A DNA stretch of 60,000 nt, from contig NC_087062.1 in the NCBI RefSeq assembly GCF_963678635.1, positions 90,621,845-90,681,844 of the forward strand, given 5' to 3'. Each line of letters starts with the position of its first letter. Position 1 is the first letter of the stretch. The notes under the pieces are model-generated. The model was not told the origin of the DNA. It made no database searches and worked only from the letters and a program-made list of their open reading frames with translations. Below are positions 27,901 through 37,765 of the stretch, in pieces. This DNA is from Symsagittifera roscoffensis. Its lineage: Eukaryota > Xenacoelomorpha > Acoela > Convolutidae. The position numbers and the translations under genes were made by a program.

Positions 27901-29094
27901 TCAGTGTTTATTAAGAACCTTTTTTTCTCACCTAAGTCGCAAATATTGGTGCCACTTTTGGGGCACCTTTACAGCTTTTTGATAGCATGTGCTTTGACAT
28001 TCGAATCAAGTTTTTTGAATAAATATGTTTTTTGAATTATTTAGCTTTTTTCGGTTCATTTGACGAATGAAAATGGCATCAACTGTGGGCTCTTTTCCAG
28101 TTTCCCACCCCCCTCGTAAAATTACAAAATAAAGCTGTTCATAAATTGTTCACATATCACTTTGCATCTTAGAAATTTGTTCACGCTGACACGTTTTAAT
28201 GCAGTTTATAACATCAAAAGTCATTATAAATAGACTTTCATTTAATGGATTTCAGAAAAAATCAAAGGGGGTGGGAAAATGGAAAAGAGCCTACAGTTGA
28301 TGCATTTTTCATTCGTCAAATGAACCGAAAAAAGCTAATTAATTCAAAAAACATATTTGTTCAAAAAACTCGATTCAGAAATTTTCTAATTGAATACATC
28401 TCGCAATTTTTTGAAATGCATTATTTATACATAATGTGGCTTTATTCTTAACGATTTGTTACATGTAAAGTTAGTGTGGATGCCTTCAGTTTGTTATATT
28501 CCAAATTATCACTTGCAAAATTGTGTCTATTTGTATTTCATGCCACTTTTGCTGAATCGTATTTGCAATTCATTAGCATATGTAGCTGCTTTATTTGTGA
28601 GTTGTTTTGATGGATGTTAAGCGCTCGTGGCCGAGAGGGCGGGGCTTGAGGCTCATATTTTCGAGGTCGCAGGGTCGAATTCCATACGTAGCAAAGTTCT
28701 ACTAATTCGAGGCTTATTTCTATCTTTTCTGATTTTACTTTATAAAGCTGTTTTGGCATTGTTCTCGCTAGTGTTTACGAAGCGAAGCTACGCTTCTGTG
28801 CGAATGAAATCAGCATTTTTTAAAAAGTGTGCATTTGAAAGTTATCCTGCAAACTGATAGTTATTCTATTAAAAATTAATCGAATCGGCAGAAATTTCCG
28901 ACTCTGATCATGATTTTTTTGACGTTTAGAATGATATGAACTCGTGGGTGCAGAGCATCAACACCGTCTGCCCAACAAGAGAGAGTTCCACCTTCCCCCG
29001 ATCTTCCTCGCCATCGGGAGGAGACGCACCAGACAGCGGAAAGAAGAGCGCAAAGGACAAGAAATCGGCCACCTTGAAGCCCAGCAAGAAGTAA
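6940..29094 (+). CDS. Beta-spectrin, complete gene, 29 coding exons
   Basis: Beta subunit of the spectrin membrane skeleton; it pairs with alpha-spectrin, crosslinks actin and binds ankyrin and membrane lipid. Exons read from splice sites and frame: 6940-7075, 7266-7591, 7706-7794, 7906-8221, 8380-9147, 9231-9393, 9479-10040, 10175-10291, 10658-10898, 11125-11493, 11760-11948, 14245-14428, 17284-17693, 18134-18433, 18810-19514, 19874-20004, 21220-21424, 21787-21981, 22146-22325, 22630-22874, 23071-23209, 23552-23833, 24164-24306, 24656-24783, 25252-25359, 26294-26383, 27217-27383, 27632-27775, 28930-29094. They sum to 7197 bases, an unbroken 2398-codon frame plus stop; 2368 codons without the probable cassette exon. 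Order: acidic N-terminus, CH1, CH2, spectrin-repeat rod, Ala/Ser/Pro linker, PH domain, basic tail ([17 protein letters not shown]). The PH domain and full-length rod exclude alpha-actinin and dystrophin; absence of SH3 and EF hands excludes alpha-spectrin. I chose the ATG at 6940 because MTTD resembles the start of insect beta-spectrin. Confidence 0.95.
7266..8221 (+). CDS. Beta-spectrin exons 2-4: actin-binding domain (CH1-CH2)
   Basis: Domain part of the beta-spectrin gene. CH1 (protein residues about 50-155, exon 2) shows [35 protein letters not shown] and [12 protein letters not shown], all standard for the spectrin family. CH2 (about 168-275, exons 3-4) shows [41 protein letters not shown] and [19 protein letters not shown]. 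Together they form the F-actin binding unit. Exon 2 ends at CAG followed by GC rather than GT. Confidence 0.95.
7592..7705 (+). other. Beta-spectrin intron 2 with GC-AG ends
   Basis: The frame requires exon 2 to end at ...TTCCAG (7591), followed by GCGAGT. The nearest GT (7596) would shift the frame and bring an early stop in exon 3. The acceptor is TTTTAG at 7705. GC-AG introns are a known minor class. Confidence 0.85.
8380..24306 (+). CDS. Beta-spectrin exons 5-23: spectrin-repeat rod
   Basis: Nineteen exons encode about 1840 residues, the length expected for 17 triple-helical repeats of about 106 residues. Helix-start signatures such as [35 protein letters not shown] and [10 protein letters not shown] recur with conserved tryptophans. 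By family knowledge, repeats 14-15 (roughly exons 16-20) bind ankyrin, and the partial last repeat (exons 22-23, [18 protein letters not shown] to LEQREL) pairs with the alpha-spectrin N-terminus for tetramer formation; these roles are inferred by position. Most introns here fall in phase 0. Intron 11 (2.3 kb), intron 12 (2.9 kb) and intron 16 (1.2 kb) are long. Confidence 0.93.
12776..13043. repeat. 134-bp tandem duplication in beta-spectrin intron 11
   Basis: The block starting CAGATTTCCCAGTGAAGTC at 12776 recurs at 12910 almost without change. More diverged relatives lie at about 11985-12130, 13920-14130 and 26645-26760, so it belongs to a dispersed repeat. A motif GAGTCGATGAACGTA occurs at about 12552 and 13767, suggesting that a block of about 1.2 kb was copied within the intron. 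Confidence 0.85.
13160..13653 (+). mobile_element. Inverted-repeat element, family B copy 1 (in spectrin intron 11)
   Basis: About 494 bases bounded by GTTCCGACT at the left and AGTCGGAAC at the right, a short terminal inverted repeat. Three related copies occur in the window (about 34690-35160, 35395-35850 inverted, and 45030-45445). The shared core includes GAATATTTGTGCTCG, GTTGTCCTGAGCTTAAA and ATCATTTTTCGTAAAGTTATG. A hairpin AGGGCTTTGCCCT lies just past the right end. No coding capacity, so MITE-like; class unknown. Confidence 0.65.
14429..17283 (+). other. Beta-spectrin intron 12 with GC-AG ends
   Basis: Exon 12 must end at ...GACAAAG (14428) to join with AATGGGACG in exon 13 (giving [10 protein letters not shown]). 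The following bases are GCTAGT. The only close GT (14433) gives a TAA at the joint. The intron is 2.9 kb and contains an inverted-repeat element at 16173-16621. Confidence 0.8.
16173..16621. mobile_element. MITE with about 62-bp terminal inverted repeats and 8-bp target duplication
   Basis: The left end (about 16173-16245) and the right end (about 16550-16621) are inverted copies of each other. Each arm contains three spaced copies of CCCAAATGGCATAA or its complement. The element is flanked on both sides by CTTGAAAC (16165-16172 and 16622-16629), which reads as an 8-bp target-site duplication; that length fits hAT-type transposition. No protein is encoded, so it is non-autonomous. Confidence 0.85.
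24656..25359 (+). CDS. Beta-spectrin exons 24-25: acidic and Ala/Ser/Pro linker
   Basis: Two exons (24656-24783, 25252-25359) encode a run of glutamates followed by a low-complexity Pro/Ala/Ser/Thr stretch (for example [15 protein letters not shown] and [19 protein letters not shown]). This is the flexible link between rod and PH domain, variable in the family. Exon 25 is 108 bases and phase 1 on both sides, so it too could be skipped without breaking the frame. Intron 24 has a possible short inverted repeat (CTCCTTTCCAGTTTCC at about 24995 against ACTGGAAAAGAG at about 25158). Confidence 0.85.
26294..26383 (+). CDS. Beta-spectrin exon 26: probable 30-codon cassette exon
   Basis: Bounded by GTTTCCAG upstream and GTAGAA downstream. 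It is 90 bases, phase 1 on both sides and fully open. It encodes a basic, Ser/Thr-rich segment ending [14 protein letters not shown]. Exon 25 can also join directly to exon 27 in the same frame. This is the pattern of an optional exon; the TP and SP-like sites suggest phosphorylation (inference). No spectrin homology is visible in it, so it could be a false exon. Confidence 0.6.
27217..29094 (+). CDS. Beta-spectrin exons 27-29: PH domain and C-terminal tail
   Basis: Exons 27217-27383, 27632-27775 and 28930-29094. The PH domain covers residues about 2250-2356: [51 protein letters not shown], then the closing helix [11 protein letters not shown]. The conserved IASDYTKKK(N/H)VFRL segment is typical of beta-spectrin PH domains, which bind PIP2. 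A Ser/Lys-rich tail follows and ends at TAA (29092-29094). Confidence 0.95.
28001..28378. mobile_element. Long inverted repeat in spectrin intron 28 (MITE-like)
   Basis: The segment 28001-28115 and the segment about 28262-28378 are reverse complements with few differences over about 115 bases (shared landmarks: GGTTCATTTGACGAATG and its complement, and GGCTCTTTTCCA). A loop of about 145 bases separates them. Transcribed within the spectrin pre-mRNA, it would form a long hairpin. I could not identify a target-site duplication. Confidence 0.8.
28620..28700 (+). repeat. tRNA-like sequence (possible SINE head)
   Basis: GTGGCCGAGAGGGC (about 28627-28640) fits a Pol III A box, and GGGTCGAATTCC (28672-28683) fits a B box. 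The spacing of about 44 bases is right for a Ser/Leu-type tRNA. The arms do not pair well enough for a working tRNA, so a tRNA-derived SINE or tRNA relic is more likely. It lies in spectrin intron 28. Confidence 0.45.
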
Positions 29095-31485
29095 AGAAGC
29101 ATAAAAATTTAAAAAAGAAAACAGCTGCTTCCTTGAAAGTATTTGATGCTAAAGGCGGGACTCGAAAAACTGATTGGTGTACAACTCAAATTAGCAGTTT
29201 TTAATAATATGATTGCTAAAAGCCCGGATTCGAGAAAAGACTTTTGAGCAAAAAAACTATTGGGATTGATGAATCAGTGCATGGGGAGGTCATGCATGTT
29301 TGATGAAAAACTGAAAGATTTCTGAAGACTCCTCAGCTAGTTTTGTGTTGATTAAAGGTGATCTCTTTTTCCCGGTTGATTGCAGTTTATATTTTGAAGA
29401 GATATTTATTATCACATCCATGTTATGCTATGCTCAGTGTCCTTAACGAATGTTATTTTAGCATAGCACCCAAATTGCGTTGCCTGAAAATCCTTAGACT
29501 TATTCATATTTCTCGGTTAAACTCTATTGATTGCTTTGCTGTATTCCGATTGTCGAAGTCAGAAAAGTGTAAAATTAAATTATATTAGTGGCGTATAGCG
29601 GAATAAAGCGGCACTTTTTCGTAAATTTGCATTTTGTATAATCTTGAATTAGATTTGAACAGACAGCGTTATTGAATAACTACCCTTTTGTCGGATAATA
29701 TAAAGAGAGAATTAAACTGGTTGGTTTGTAAGAGTGAATTCGATGGTGACTGGAGATACTTTTTAGTATCCAGAATGTCTGTTTCTTATTGTTGGTTGTG
29801 TTGTTGGATCTTCGGGGTACTACGCGCTTTATAGATTGGATAAGTACATTAAATATTTTTTACACATTTGTGCATGTAATTGTTGTTTGTTATAACATGA
29901 AAGTGCTTTTAAAATTTATTATTAAGAATCAAATGCTCAGCTTATGAATCAATCATTTCAGATGATTTCCAGCGAACATTTAGATCATAAGAAAGAGCCG
30001 GTTTTTGTTTGGTGTTCTGGAATGAATGATTTCTGTTCAATTTTTCATAACGCGCCTCAATTCAATCCAAAATTTCATTGTATTTTGCTCCATGAATGTC
30101 AAAATTTATTATTACTCCACCGAGGTTATCATTCAAATAAATACTTGTACATTTTCATTTCAAATTAAATTTTGATACGTTACTGTTGGTATGCAAAGAT
30201 ATGTAGGTCAGGTTTAGGGAACTCTTGTTTATATTATTGCACAACCAAATGTTTGTGTTATGAGTTTAGTTTTTCCAACCGAACCTGCTTTTTTACATTA
30301 TCTGTATATCTTGTATTTACACTAGTCAGTGATATTAAATTAAGATGTAAAATTTTAGTCCCTAAAAGGTATGCTTTCTAGAACCATTTTGGACAAAATT
30401 TTCCAGGAATTTGATTAAAATTTTAAGAAGGAACCAGATCACACTTTCCCAGAAACTATTTGCAAGTATCGAAATTTGACTTAAAGAACTTACCAGGTTG
30501 TTCCAGATCTGAAAATACCATTTTATAACATCTGCAGTTAGTTCGTTCCAATGGTGTGGTATTGTGAGATTTGGGGGCTTACCAAAGTTATAACACTGTC
30601 ATCAATGGGAACAGTTATAGACTATGGTGATTTGATTTATACGCCAGCCAATAAGACGGGTTTTTTAAAAAAATTAAGTATTCCTTAAATCGAATGCTAA
30701 GATTACTTTTTCTTTAAAGAGGAAGGATACTTAGTGAACGTTGAACCAACAGGATCCATGCATTCCCACAGTTGAGCTAGAAAAATTTTTGTATCGATCA
30801 AAAAGAATAAATGAACTGTGAATACAATTACGTGTAGACGAAAAAAAACAAGCTTATACAGCACGTGTAATTTCAAATTTTTCTTGAAGAGTGACAAAAA
30901 ATTAATTGCTAGTATCAATAATACAGACACTTGAATATTTCAAGGTGCTGCTGAACTTGAAAGAAGTTCATATTCAAGGCAATCAAGACTGTATTAATTT
31001 CTTTTGGTAGATTCCTGTTTTTTTTTTGCTATCAGGGGTACATCACAGAAATTTGATAATGTTTTTATGCCTAATTTTTGCTCGTTAAAAGCTACAAACA
31101 GATTGCTACAAACATCAGATTGCGTTAAGTGCTGCAAACACAAAGATCAGACGGTGTAGAAGCGGCCGATCTTTGTTGAGAGGCGTCACATTGACGTGCA
31201 ATTGCCTTTCGATGACCTCCTAAGTTTGTTTGAATCAAACGAAACTTGGAAACTAAATTATTACATTCTGAACACTAATTCTTTTGCTGAAAAACTTTCA
31301 TATTAAGTGAGTTACTAATTTTAAATTTCTCATTTTAGATAAAGTAACTCTGCCGAAAATTCCCTGATGGCAAAATCGGTCGTTTTAAAACCCGGAATAT
31401 CCTGGTCCTTGTAACACAAATGTCCTAGAACATTTGCTCTCAGGCAAATTAAAGCTTTCGAAAAGCATAAGAATTTAAGCAGCGG
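29095..31485. other. 3' flank of beta-spectrin, no gene seen
   Basis: This includes the spectrin 3' UTR; AATAAA at 29602-29607 is the first canonical poly-A signal, and another lies at 30136-30141. The rest is AT-rich, with short open frames that show no recognisable motif. Confidence 0.5.
29602..29607 (+). terminator. Candidate poly-A signal of beta-spectrin
   Basis: AATAAA about 510 bases after the stop codon. It is the first exact match downstream; use is inferred only. Confidence 0.4.
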
Positions 31486-31489
31486 ATGA

Positions 31490-32505
31490 AGCACAAACTG
31501 CCAAATACAGATATACAGCCATAAAGCATAAATTTTAGTAACTTCTGGTCGCAACAAATGAAAAAAAAAAACTCGCTTTATAACTCAAATGTTTCTTTGC
31601 TATAAAAATCAATGTAGTTTCTACAAGAGGCTGACAACCAAATGCTTAGCTGGCAAAAAAGCGCAATAAGGAAATGGGTAATATACATTTTTTGTTGCCT
31701 TGAACTTGATCTTACAGGATGTTAACAACGCAAGGCAGTAAGGCCAGATAGCGCTGTGTCGGAAGTGAGAGCCAATAGTTAAAAAAGCATTTCGTTTCTA
31801 ATTTTTTTTCTTATATCTTTTACCTAACAAAATCGATGTTTTCTTTTATCAATTTCGAGGAGAAAATTTCTCTAGCAATCAGTTTTTCGTGAGTTGCAGA
31901 CAGTTAAAGCTGCAATTTTGAACCAAGCAAAACATTTTTAAATTATTATACTATGCGCATAAACTGCTAAATACAGATATGCAGCCATAGAGCATAAGTT
32001 TTAGCAACTTCTGGTCGTAACAAATGAATAAAAACTCGCTTTATAACACAAGCGTTTCTTTGTCATAAACAACCAGTGTTATTTCTACAAGGTGCTTAAT
32101 TGAAAAAAAAGAGCTCAATTAGAAAATGGGTCGGAAGTGAGCGCTTTGTCGAAAGTGAGAGCCAATAGTTGAAAAAGCATTTTGTTTCTGATTTTCTCCT
32201 TAATATTTTTGAAGTTCAAAATTTTGTGAAACTCCATTTTCGAGTTTTTTGTGGTCTCGAAATGGCAGCTTTCTAATTTTCTCCATATTTTTCATTAAAG
32301 TTAAAAATTTGTGAAACTGCTTCTTTGAGGCTTTGCTTGTGTTAACGAAATGGCAGTGAAAACGTTTTCTACTACAACTGCTACTTTAACAAAGTCGATA
32401 TTTTCTTTTATCAACTTTGAGGAAAGAATTTCTCTAGCAATCAGTTTTTCCTGAGTTGCAGACAGTTAAAGCTGCAAACCTCAACCAAGCAAAACATTTT
32501 CAAAT
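31490..32505. repeat. Diverged tandem duplication, about 0.5-kb unit
   Basis: The block from CTGCCAAATACAGATATACAG (31498) through GAGAGCCAATAGTT (31768) to the GCAGACAGTTAAAGCTGCAA motif (about 31896) recurs in the same order at about 31959, 32157 and 32458. The two units differ by many substitutions and an insertion in the second. Non-coding. Confidence 0.8.
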
Positions 32506-32654
32506 TTTTCTACTATTCACAACGCGGAAAATTTGAATTACTATTTCCCAGAAATTATTTTACTTGAGAGAGTTTTTCCGTAATCATTTTTTCAAATTTA
32601 CAACTTGCTTCAATATTGAATCTTTGCAATTTTCACGGTTTTTTCGCACTTGGC

Positions 32655-32707
32655 CGTTGCCTTTGCCTCCTAAGTCCCGGATTTCGAATCCGGTCGGTCT
32701 TTTTTTA
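32655..32707 (+). other. Hairpin with B-box-like loop followed by T run
   Basis: CCGGATTTCGAATCCGG (about 32677-32693) is a near-perfect stem-loop that resembles a tRNA T-arm; a run of T's follows at 32700. An A-box-like TGGCCGTTGC lies only about 27 bases upstream, too close for a normal tRNA. It may be a tRNA 3' fragment or chance. Confidence 0.25.
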
Positions 32708-33019
32708 GTATGTATGCAATTGAACACGTTTTTTTTCTGGCAAAAATTGATTTCTCGGATTTTCGTTTATCAGCTCAGGTTAATATTAATAAAAATAATG
32801 TTAATTCGGCTCATTTTTTGTCTGCTTAAAACTTTTCGGCTTTATTTTTTTTTGTAATGTTTGTTCTAACTTGAAAATCAAAGGCCTTGCTTGACGTGTC
32901 TGCCATGAAATCTTATTTGATACAAAAAGGTAATAAGAAAATGTTTTAATAAATTTTTCCCACTTTTTGCAAAAATACCGATTTTTTTCTCGAATTATTG
33001 TACCGATTTTCAAAAAAAA

Positions 33020-34010
33020 AAAATTCAATGGAAACACGACCTACTCTTCTGTGTATCTGCATATTCACCTAGTCTGCATACTGTTCTGTCTGCAGCCTTC
33101 GGAAAAGTATGTGGGGTGGAATATTTGACCGATAATTTTAAATTTTTCCTTTCTCTCGAAAACTACCTTCCCAAATTTTAGACTTTGGTTTCAATGAAAA
33201 GAATGGATTTTGGAAAGCTTCCTTGCATTAGCGGCTACGCCAACAAATTTTTTCCACATAAAATTATGGACCTCGGAATAGTCAGTTTTTTTACCGCTTT
33301 TTGAATCTTTTTGATTTTTCAGATTTCTGAGAAATTGAAATCAAGATTCCTGAAAATTTTATAAAATAATGTTTTGTTTTTGGGAAATATCCATTATTTC
33401 CAAAATTTTCACTCTTCTTGCTTACACAAAAAGGTATGATTCTCTGAAATGTCACCTTTTTGTTTTTTTTGACCGCGTGTTCAACTTTTCTTGACAACTA
33501 TTACGTCAAATGTGACAACTTAGGTTTAAGCAAAACAACAGACTTTTGAAAATTTACCGCTATAATTGGCTACACCGCACTTTTTTAAAGAAAAAAGTTA
33601 CAACCTTCAACAAACGTTTGAAAACTTTAAGGCTTTACTCGAAAACTACCGCGCCAATTCTCAAGTTAAGTGTTCAATCGAGAAACATGGTTTTGGGAAT
33701 CTTCTCTACTTTACAGGCCACGAGCTCCTTTTTGTAGAAAAAAGTTTGGTTTTCGGAAAATCAAATTGTTCAACTTTTGCTCTTTTTCTATAAATTTTTT
33801 GAATTTTCTGAAAAACTACCGAACAATAACTGAGATGAAAAAATCAATCGAAAGAACCGGTTGCGAGAATTTGTCCTTCAGAGGCGGCGATTCCTTGAAT
33901 TTTTGTAAAAAAAATGTTTTGTCTTTGGGAAATTTCCTTTTTTCAATTTTTTTACTCTTCTCGTTTATCTTAGTAGAGAAGCAACTAAGATTAATGGCAA
34001 GTTCCAATAT
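33020..34010. repeat. Highly diverged tandem repeat region
   Basis: Blocks sharing CGAAAACTACC, a CAATCGA(A/G)A region and GTTTTG(G/T)(T/C)TTTGGGAAAT recur at about 33160, 33640 and 33815, roughly 175-bp periods with drift. No coding sense. The period and copy number need a self-alignment. Confidence 0.45.
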
Positions 34011-34689
34011 TTAACATTAGGGATTTCGTCTGACATTAGTAAACAATTTTTAGAAAGCATCAAACAAGTACTTCTAGCTTCAGCTGCGCCCCTAGTTGTC
34101 TTTTATCGAGACTACAAAAGTTTTGGTCACCCAACTTTCATTTTTTCTTTTTTTCGACTTCTCATTTTTGTTATGTTTGTGTTGTGTCGCAAGTGGCGCG
34201 ACGCTCCACTTCGCTTTATGTATAAATTGATTCGAGGTTCAAGTTTCGTCATTCGATTTTTCTAACCGTGCATTACTGCTTTCATTTTCTAAGTTGAGTT
34301 CTTTTTTATTAGTTTATCGACGATAACAGATGTAAGATCCGCTTCTTCAACTTTGTGAAGGTCCGCTTTTTTTTCTGGACTTCGAAGAAAAGTTAGAATA
34401 TTTGTGCTGTGGTTGTTTGACTTGTAAACTAGCTATTTTAAATCTGAGTTTTTCAAATATAAAATCCGACCTAGAAATCATTCCCAATTGAATTGAGGCA
34501 AGCAATTTGGCTAAACGCAAACAATTTGGCTTACATAAAAAGTGGTGGCAACTAAAAAACTTTCAAATTTTTTTATTTTGAATTAGTCATTTTTGAATTT
34601 TTAAATGATTTTATCAACATTTTTTTCCTTATGAGGCAGTCTAAAAAATAGTAGTCGTTACTTTGATTCTAGCAGTGTAGTTGTTCCAA

Positions 34690-35850
34690 TTTTTGTAACG
34701 AAAGGAACGGAACATTTGTGCTCGAGGTGGGTTTCTTTTCTTCAGACAAATTTCGACTTTTTAACTAGCCATTTTTGACGGAATTTTTAAATATCATTCA
34801 AAAGGTTTTGTTGTCCTGAGCTTAAATTTCAAAAGATATTTTACCTGTGATCATTTTTTGTAAAGTTATGGGGGTTTAAAGATTACCATTTTGGTCAATT
34901 TGGAACAATTAACGGCGATTTGTTTCGCGCTGTTAACGCGTGAGCTGAGATTTAATCCGTCATAGAAATCATTCCAAATTGGTTGAAAGAAGCTTGTTTG
35001 TCATAGTTGATTTGTTACAAGGAGCATAATTTATCCTTTGATACTTTATATGGCATGTGGGGTGATGATTTTTACAGAAAATCTCAAATTTTTTCTTAAT
35101 TCAACTTTTTATGCTATTACCGCTCCATAGACCTTGAAAGGCAGTCGGAACATCCAGGGCTTCGACTTGATTCGAGCAGTTTTGTTAATTTTATTGTTCA
35201 TAAATTACTAAACGCGTTGTTGTCTGCTTCTATTCGTTCATAAACGCGTCTCATGCGCAAGCTGCTAATAACAAAATGAGAGTAGGTATAAAAAGGCATA
35301 AAGGTTTTTGAAAAAACTCCAGAGAAGATTTTAAAATATACCAATTCAAAATCAAAACAAAATTTCTCTTACCAGGGCGAAGCCCTGAGTGTTCCGACTG
35401 CTTTTTAAGCTCTATTTTTTGAATTTCTTTTTAATTTGAGAGTTTTTGTGAAAACCATCACCCAACAGACCATTTCAAAAAAAAGTGATAATTTTTGCTA
35501 CTTGTGACAAATCACTTATGGCAAATAAGCTTACTTCAACCAATTTGGAATGATTTGTAGACGAATTTAATCTCCGCTTGAGCATTAATCGCTAGAAATA
35601 TATCGCGCGTAAAGTTTTCCAAATTGGCCCAGATGACAGTCCTTAAAACCCCTTAATTTTATGGAAAATGATCACGGGTAAAACATCTTCTCAACTTTAA
35701 GCTCAGGACAACAATATTTTTCGAATGGTATAAAAAATTTTGTCAAAAATGGCTGGTCAAAAAGTGGAAATTTGTCTGAAGAAAAACCCACCACGAGCAC
35801 AAAAATTCCGTAATTTTCGTTACGAAAGTCGGAACAAAAAGCGTCAAATT
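34690..35850. repeat. Large imperfect palindrome: family B copies 2 (+) and 3 (-)
   Basis: A plus-oriented copy of the intron-11 element (about 34690-35160; GAACATTTGTGCTCGAGGTGG, GTTGTCCTGAGCTTAAA, ACTTTATATGGCATGTGGGG) faces an inverted copy at about 35395-35850 (CCACCACGAGCACAAAAATTCC, TTTAAGCTCAGGACAACAA). Spacer about 230 bases. Each arm is nearly 0.5 kb, so the region can fold into a long hairpin. Confidence 0.8.
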
Positions 35851-36119
35851 ATATATGAACAGAAGCAACAAGACTCCCTGGTAATTTTCAATCATTAATA
35901 CTTGCTCTTGATAAAGTTTAATCTCGCATATACTGGAGACAAAAAAATGAAATCGAAAAACTTCAATGAGATGAAATATTTCATTTTGAAATTTTTTGAG
36001 CGTTTGCAAAGTCCATATGCTTGCTCTGATAGATGTTAACAGAAACTGACAATTTTCTTGGAAAATGAAAAAAAAACCATTGGAAAAGTGTCAAATATGC
36101 TCTCAAAAGTGGACCAATT

Positions 36120-37765
36120 CATTACATAGAACTGTCTTTATTACCTTGTTTCAGTCAGAGTTCTGAAAGACCCCGCCTTTTTAGGTCAATAAACTAAATA
36201 AGACTAAAGCATGCACATACCTTTTTATTGGATTGAATTGGGTTTTCCTGATGCGTTTCAGGCATAAATTTCTTTCAAGCCTGCTGGAAAAATCAATTTA
36301 AAAAAAACTTAACATTATAGCTGAAAGGTGATAGAAACTGTTTCAAAAACTGTGAGATATGATTTTCTTTGACCATTTTCTTTCTGAGAAAAAAATTAGC
36401 GTTACCCATGATAGTTATTCATCACTGTCGCCCAGTATATCTGAAAAAGTCACACCGCGATTTGATCTTCAAAAAACTATTTTTTCATTGATGGCTAACT
36501 TACACAAGCAAGCTTGCGAGCTCAGTTTTATGCGGTGCGCCTGCTTTGTTCGACGCGATTAGTCAACTTTAGTGCAAAGTTTGGGCAATGCTTATCAAGG
36601 TTGTTTCCTAGAATTTTATGGTTGACATTTTTTTCTGTCCCTTTGAATATGTCGAATTATTGAGCTCGACTGTAACAGAAATCATTGAGCTACCATGATT
36701 TTTTTCCAGTGAAATTTGGTTCTGTCAAATTGGCAAAGAGAAATTTTGTTGAAATAATTTTTAAGCTAATTATCTATGACGTTCAGAGTGAAAAGCAAAA
36801 CTAATTTGAGGTCGTCAAAGTACTTGAATATTCGACGCCTTCAAGTAAACCTTCCTTGAGACTGAAATTATTTTATGCTAATTATCTATATCGATCAGTG
36901 TGTAAGCACAAATTATTTGAGCTCAACGAAGTAGTTCAAATTTCGACGAGTTCAAAGAATCATTTTTTGAGACTGAAATAATTGTACCGCAAACTATCTA
37001 TGACGCTAAGAGGAGAAACAAACACAATTTTTTGAGGTCACCGAAGTATTTCAAATTACAACTCGTTCATTTATCTTTTTTTCTGACTGAAACCTTTTTA
37101 TGCTAACTATCTATGACGCTCAGAGTTTAAGCACAACTTAATTAAGCACACCGAGCGCGTTCGGATAATCATGATTGAGGCATGTTGATTGATCCCATTT
37201 TTTCCATAGAACTGTCTTTGGTACCTTGTTTCAATCACAGTTCTGAAAAACCCGGTCTTGTTCAGATCAATAAGCTAAATAAGACTAAAGCATAGACATC
37301 CTTTTTATTGGATAAAATTTGGCTAATACAGGTTTGTTTCAGGCATTAATTCAGCCGACTGGAATAAGAGTTTTTTATTTTAGAAAAAAGTGCAACATAA
37401 ATGCTGAAATGCGAAAAAAAAAATTGTTTCAAAAGAGTTGGTTTTTATGATTTGATTTTTGTTGAACATTTTAATTTGAGAAACAATTTCATCGTTATTC
37501 ATAATATGCTTTTTCACTGTCGCCCAGTATATATGAAAAAGTCACGAAGCGATTTGATACTGAGCTGTTTACTACGCAAACTATTATAAACTAAACAAAC
37601 TATAGTTTTTACGCAAACTTTTTAATGGATCAACTTGGGATCAAAAAATCAAAAAAAAATGCTAAAATTGCTAAAAACACTGCTTCAAAAGAGTTAGTTT
37701 GTAACATTTGATTTTCTATGAGTTTTTATATTTTGAGAAAAAAAATTAGCGTTTTCCATTATAAT
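36120..37765. repeat. Diverged repeats sharing a motif with the 1368-bp array
   Basis: A block beginning CATAGAACTGTCTTT(A/G)(T/G)TACCTTGTTTCA occurs at about 36126 and 37206, and again at about 39091 and 40455. A following block with CACTGTCGCCCAGTATAT occurs at about 36423 and 37516. Non-coding. The stretch from 35851 to 36119 holds nothing that I recognise. Confidence 0.7.
36765..37150. repeat. 112-bp tandem repeat, about 3.5 copies
   Basis: GC(T/A)AA(T/C)TATCTATGACG(T/C)T-type starts occur at 36765, 36877, 36989 and 37102, a steady 112-113-base period. Units end in ..GAGACTGAAA(T/C).. Relatives occur at about 38988 and 40352. Confidence 0.85.

Noticed and set aside
6940-29094. Alpha-actinin, dystrophin or alpha-spectrin as the identity of the large gene
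   Set aside because: The full 17-repeat rod with a C-terminal PH domain, and no EF hands, SH3 or WW domain, fits only beta-spectrin.
32655-32707. Functional tRNA gene
   Set aside because: Only the T-arm-like hairpin is convincing; the A-box spacing is too short for a cloverleaf.
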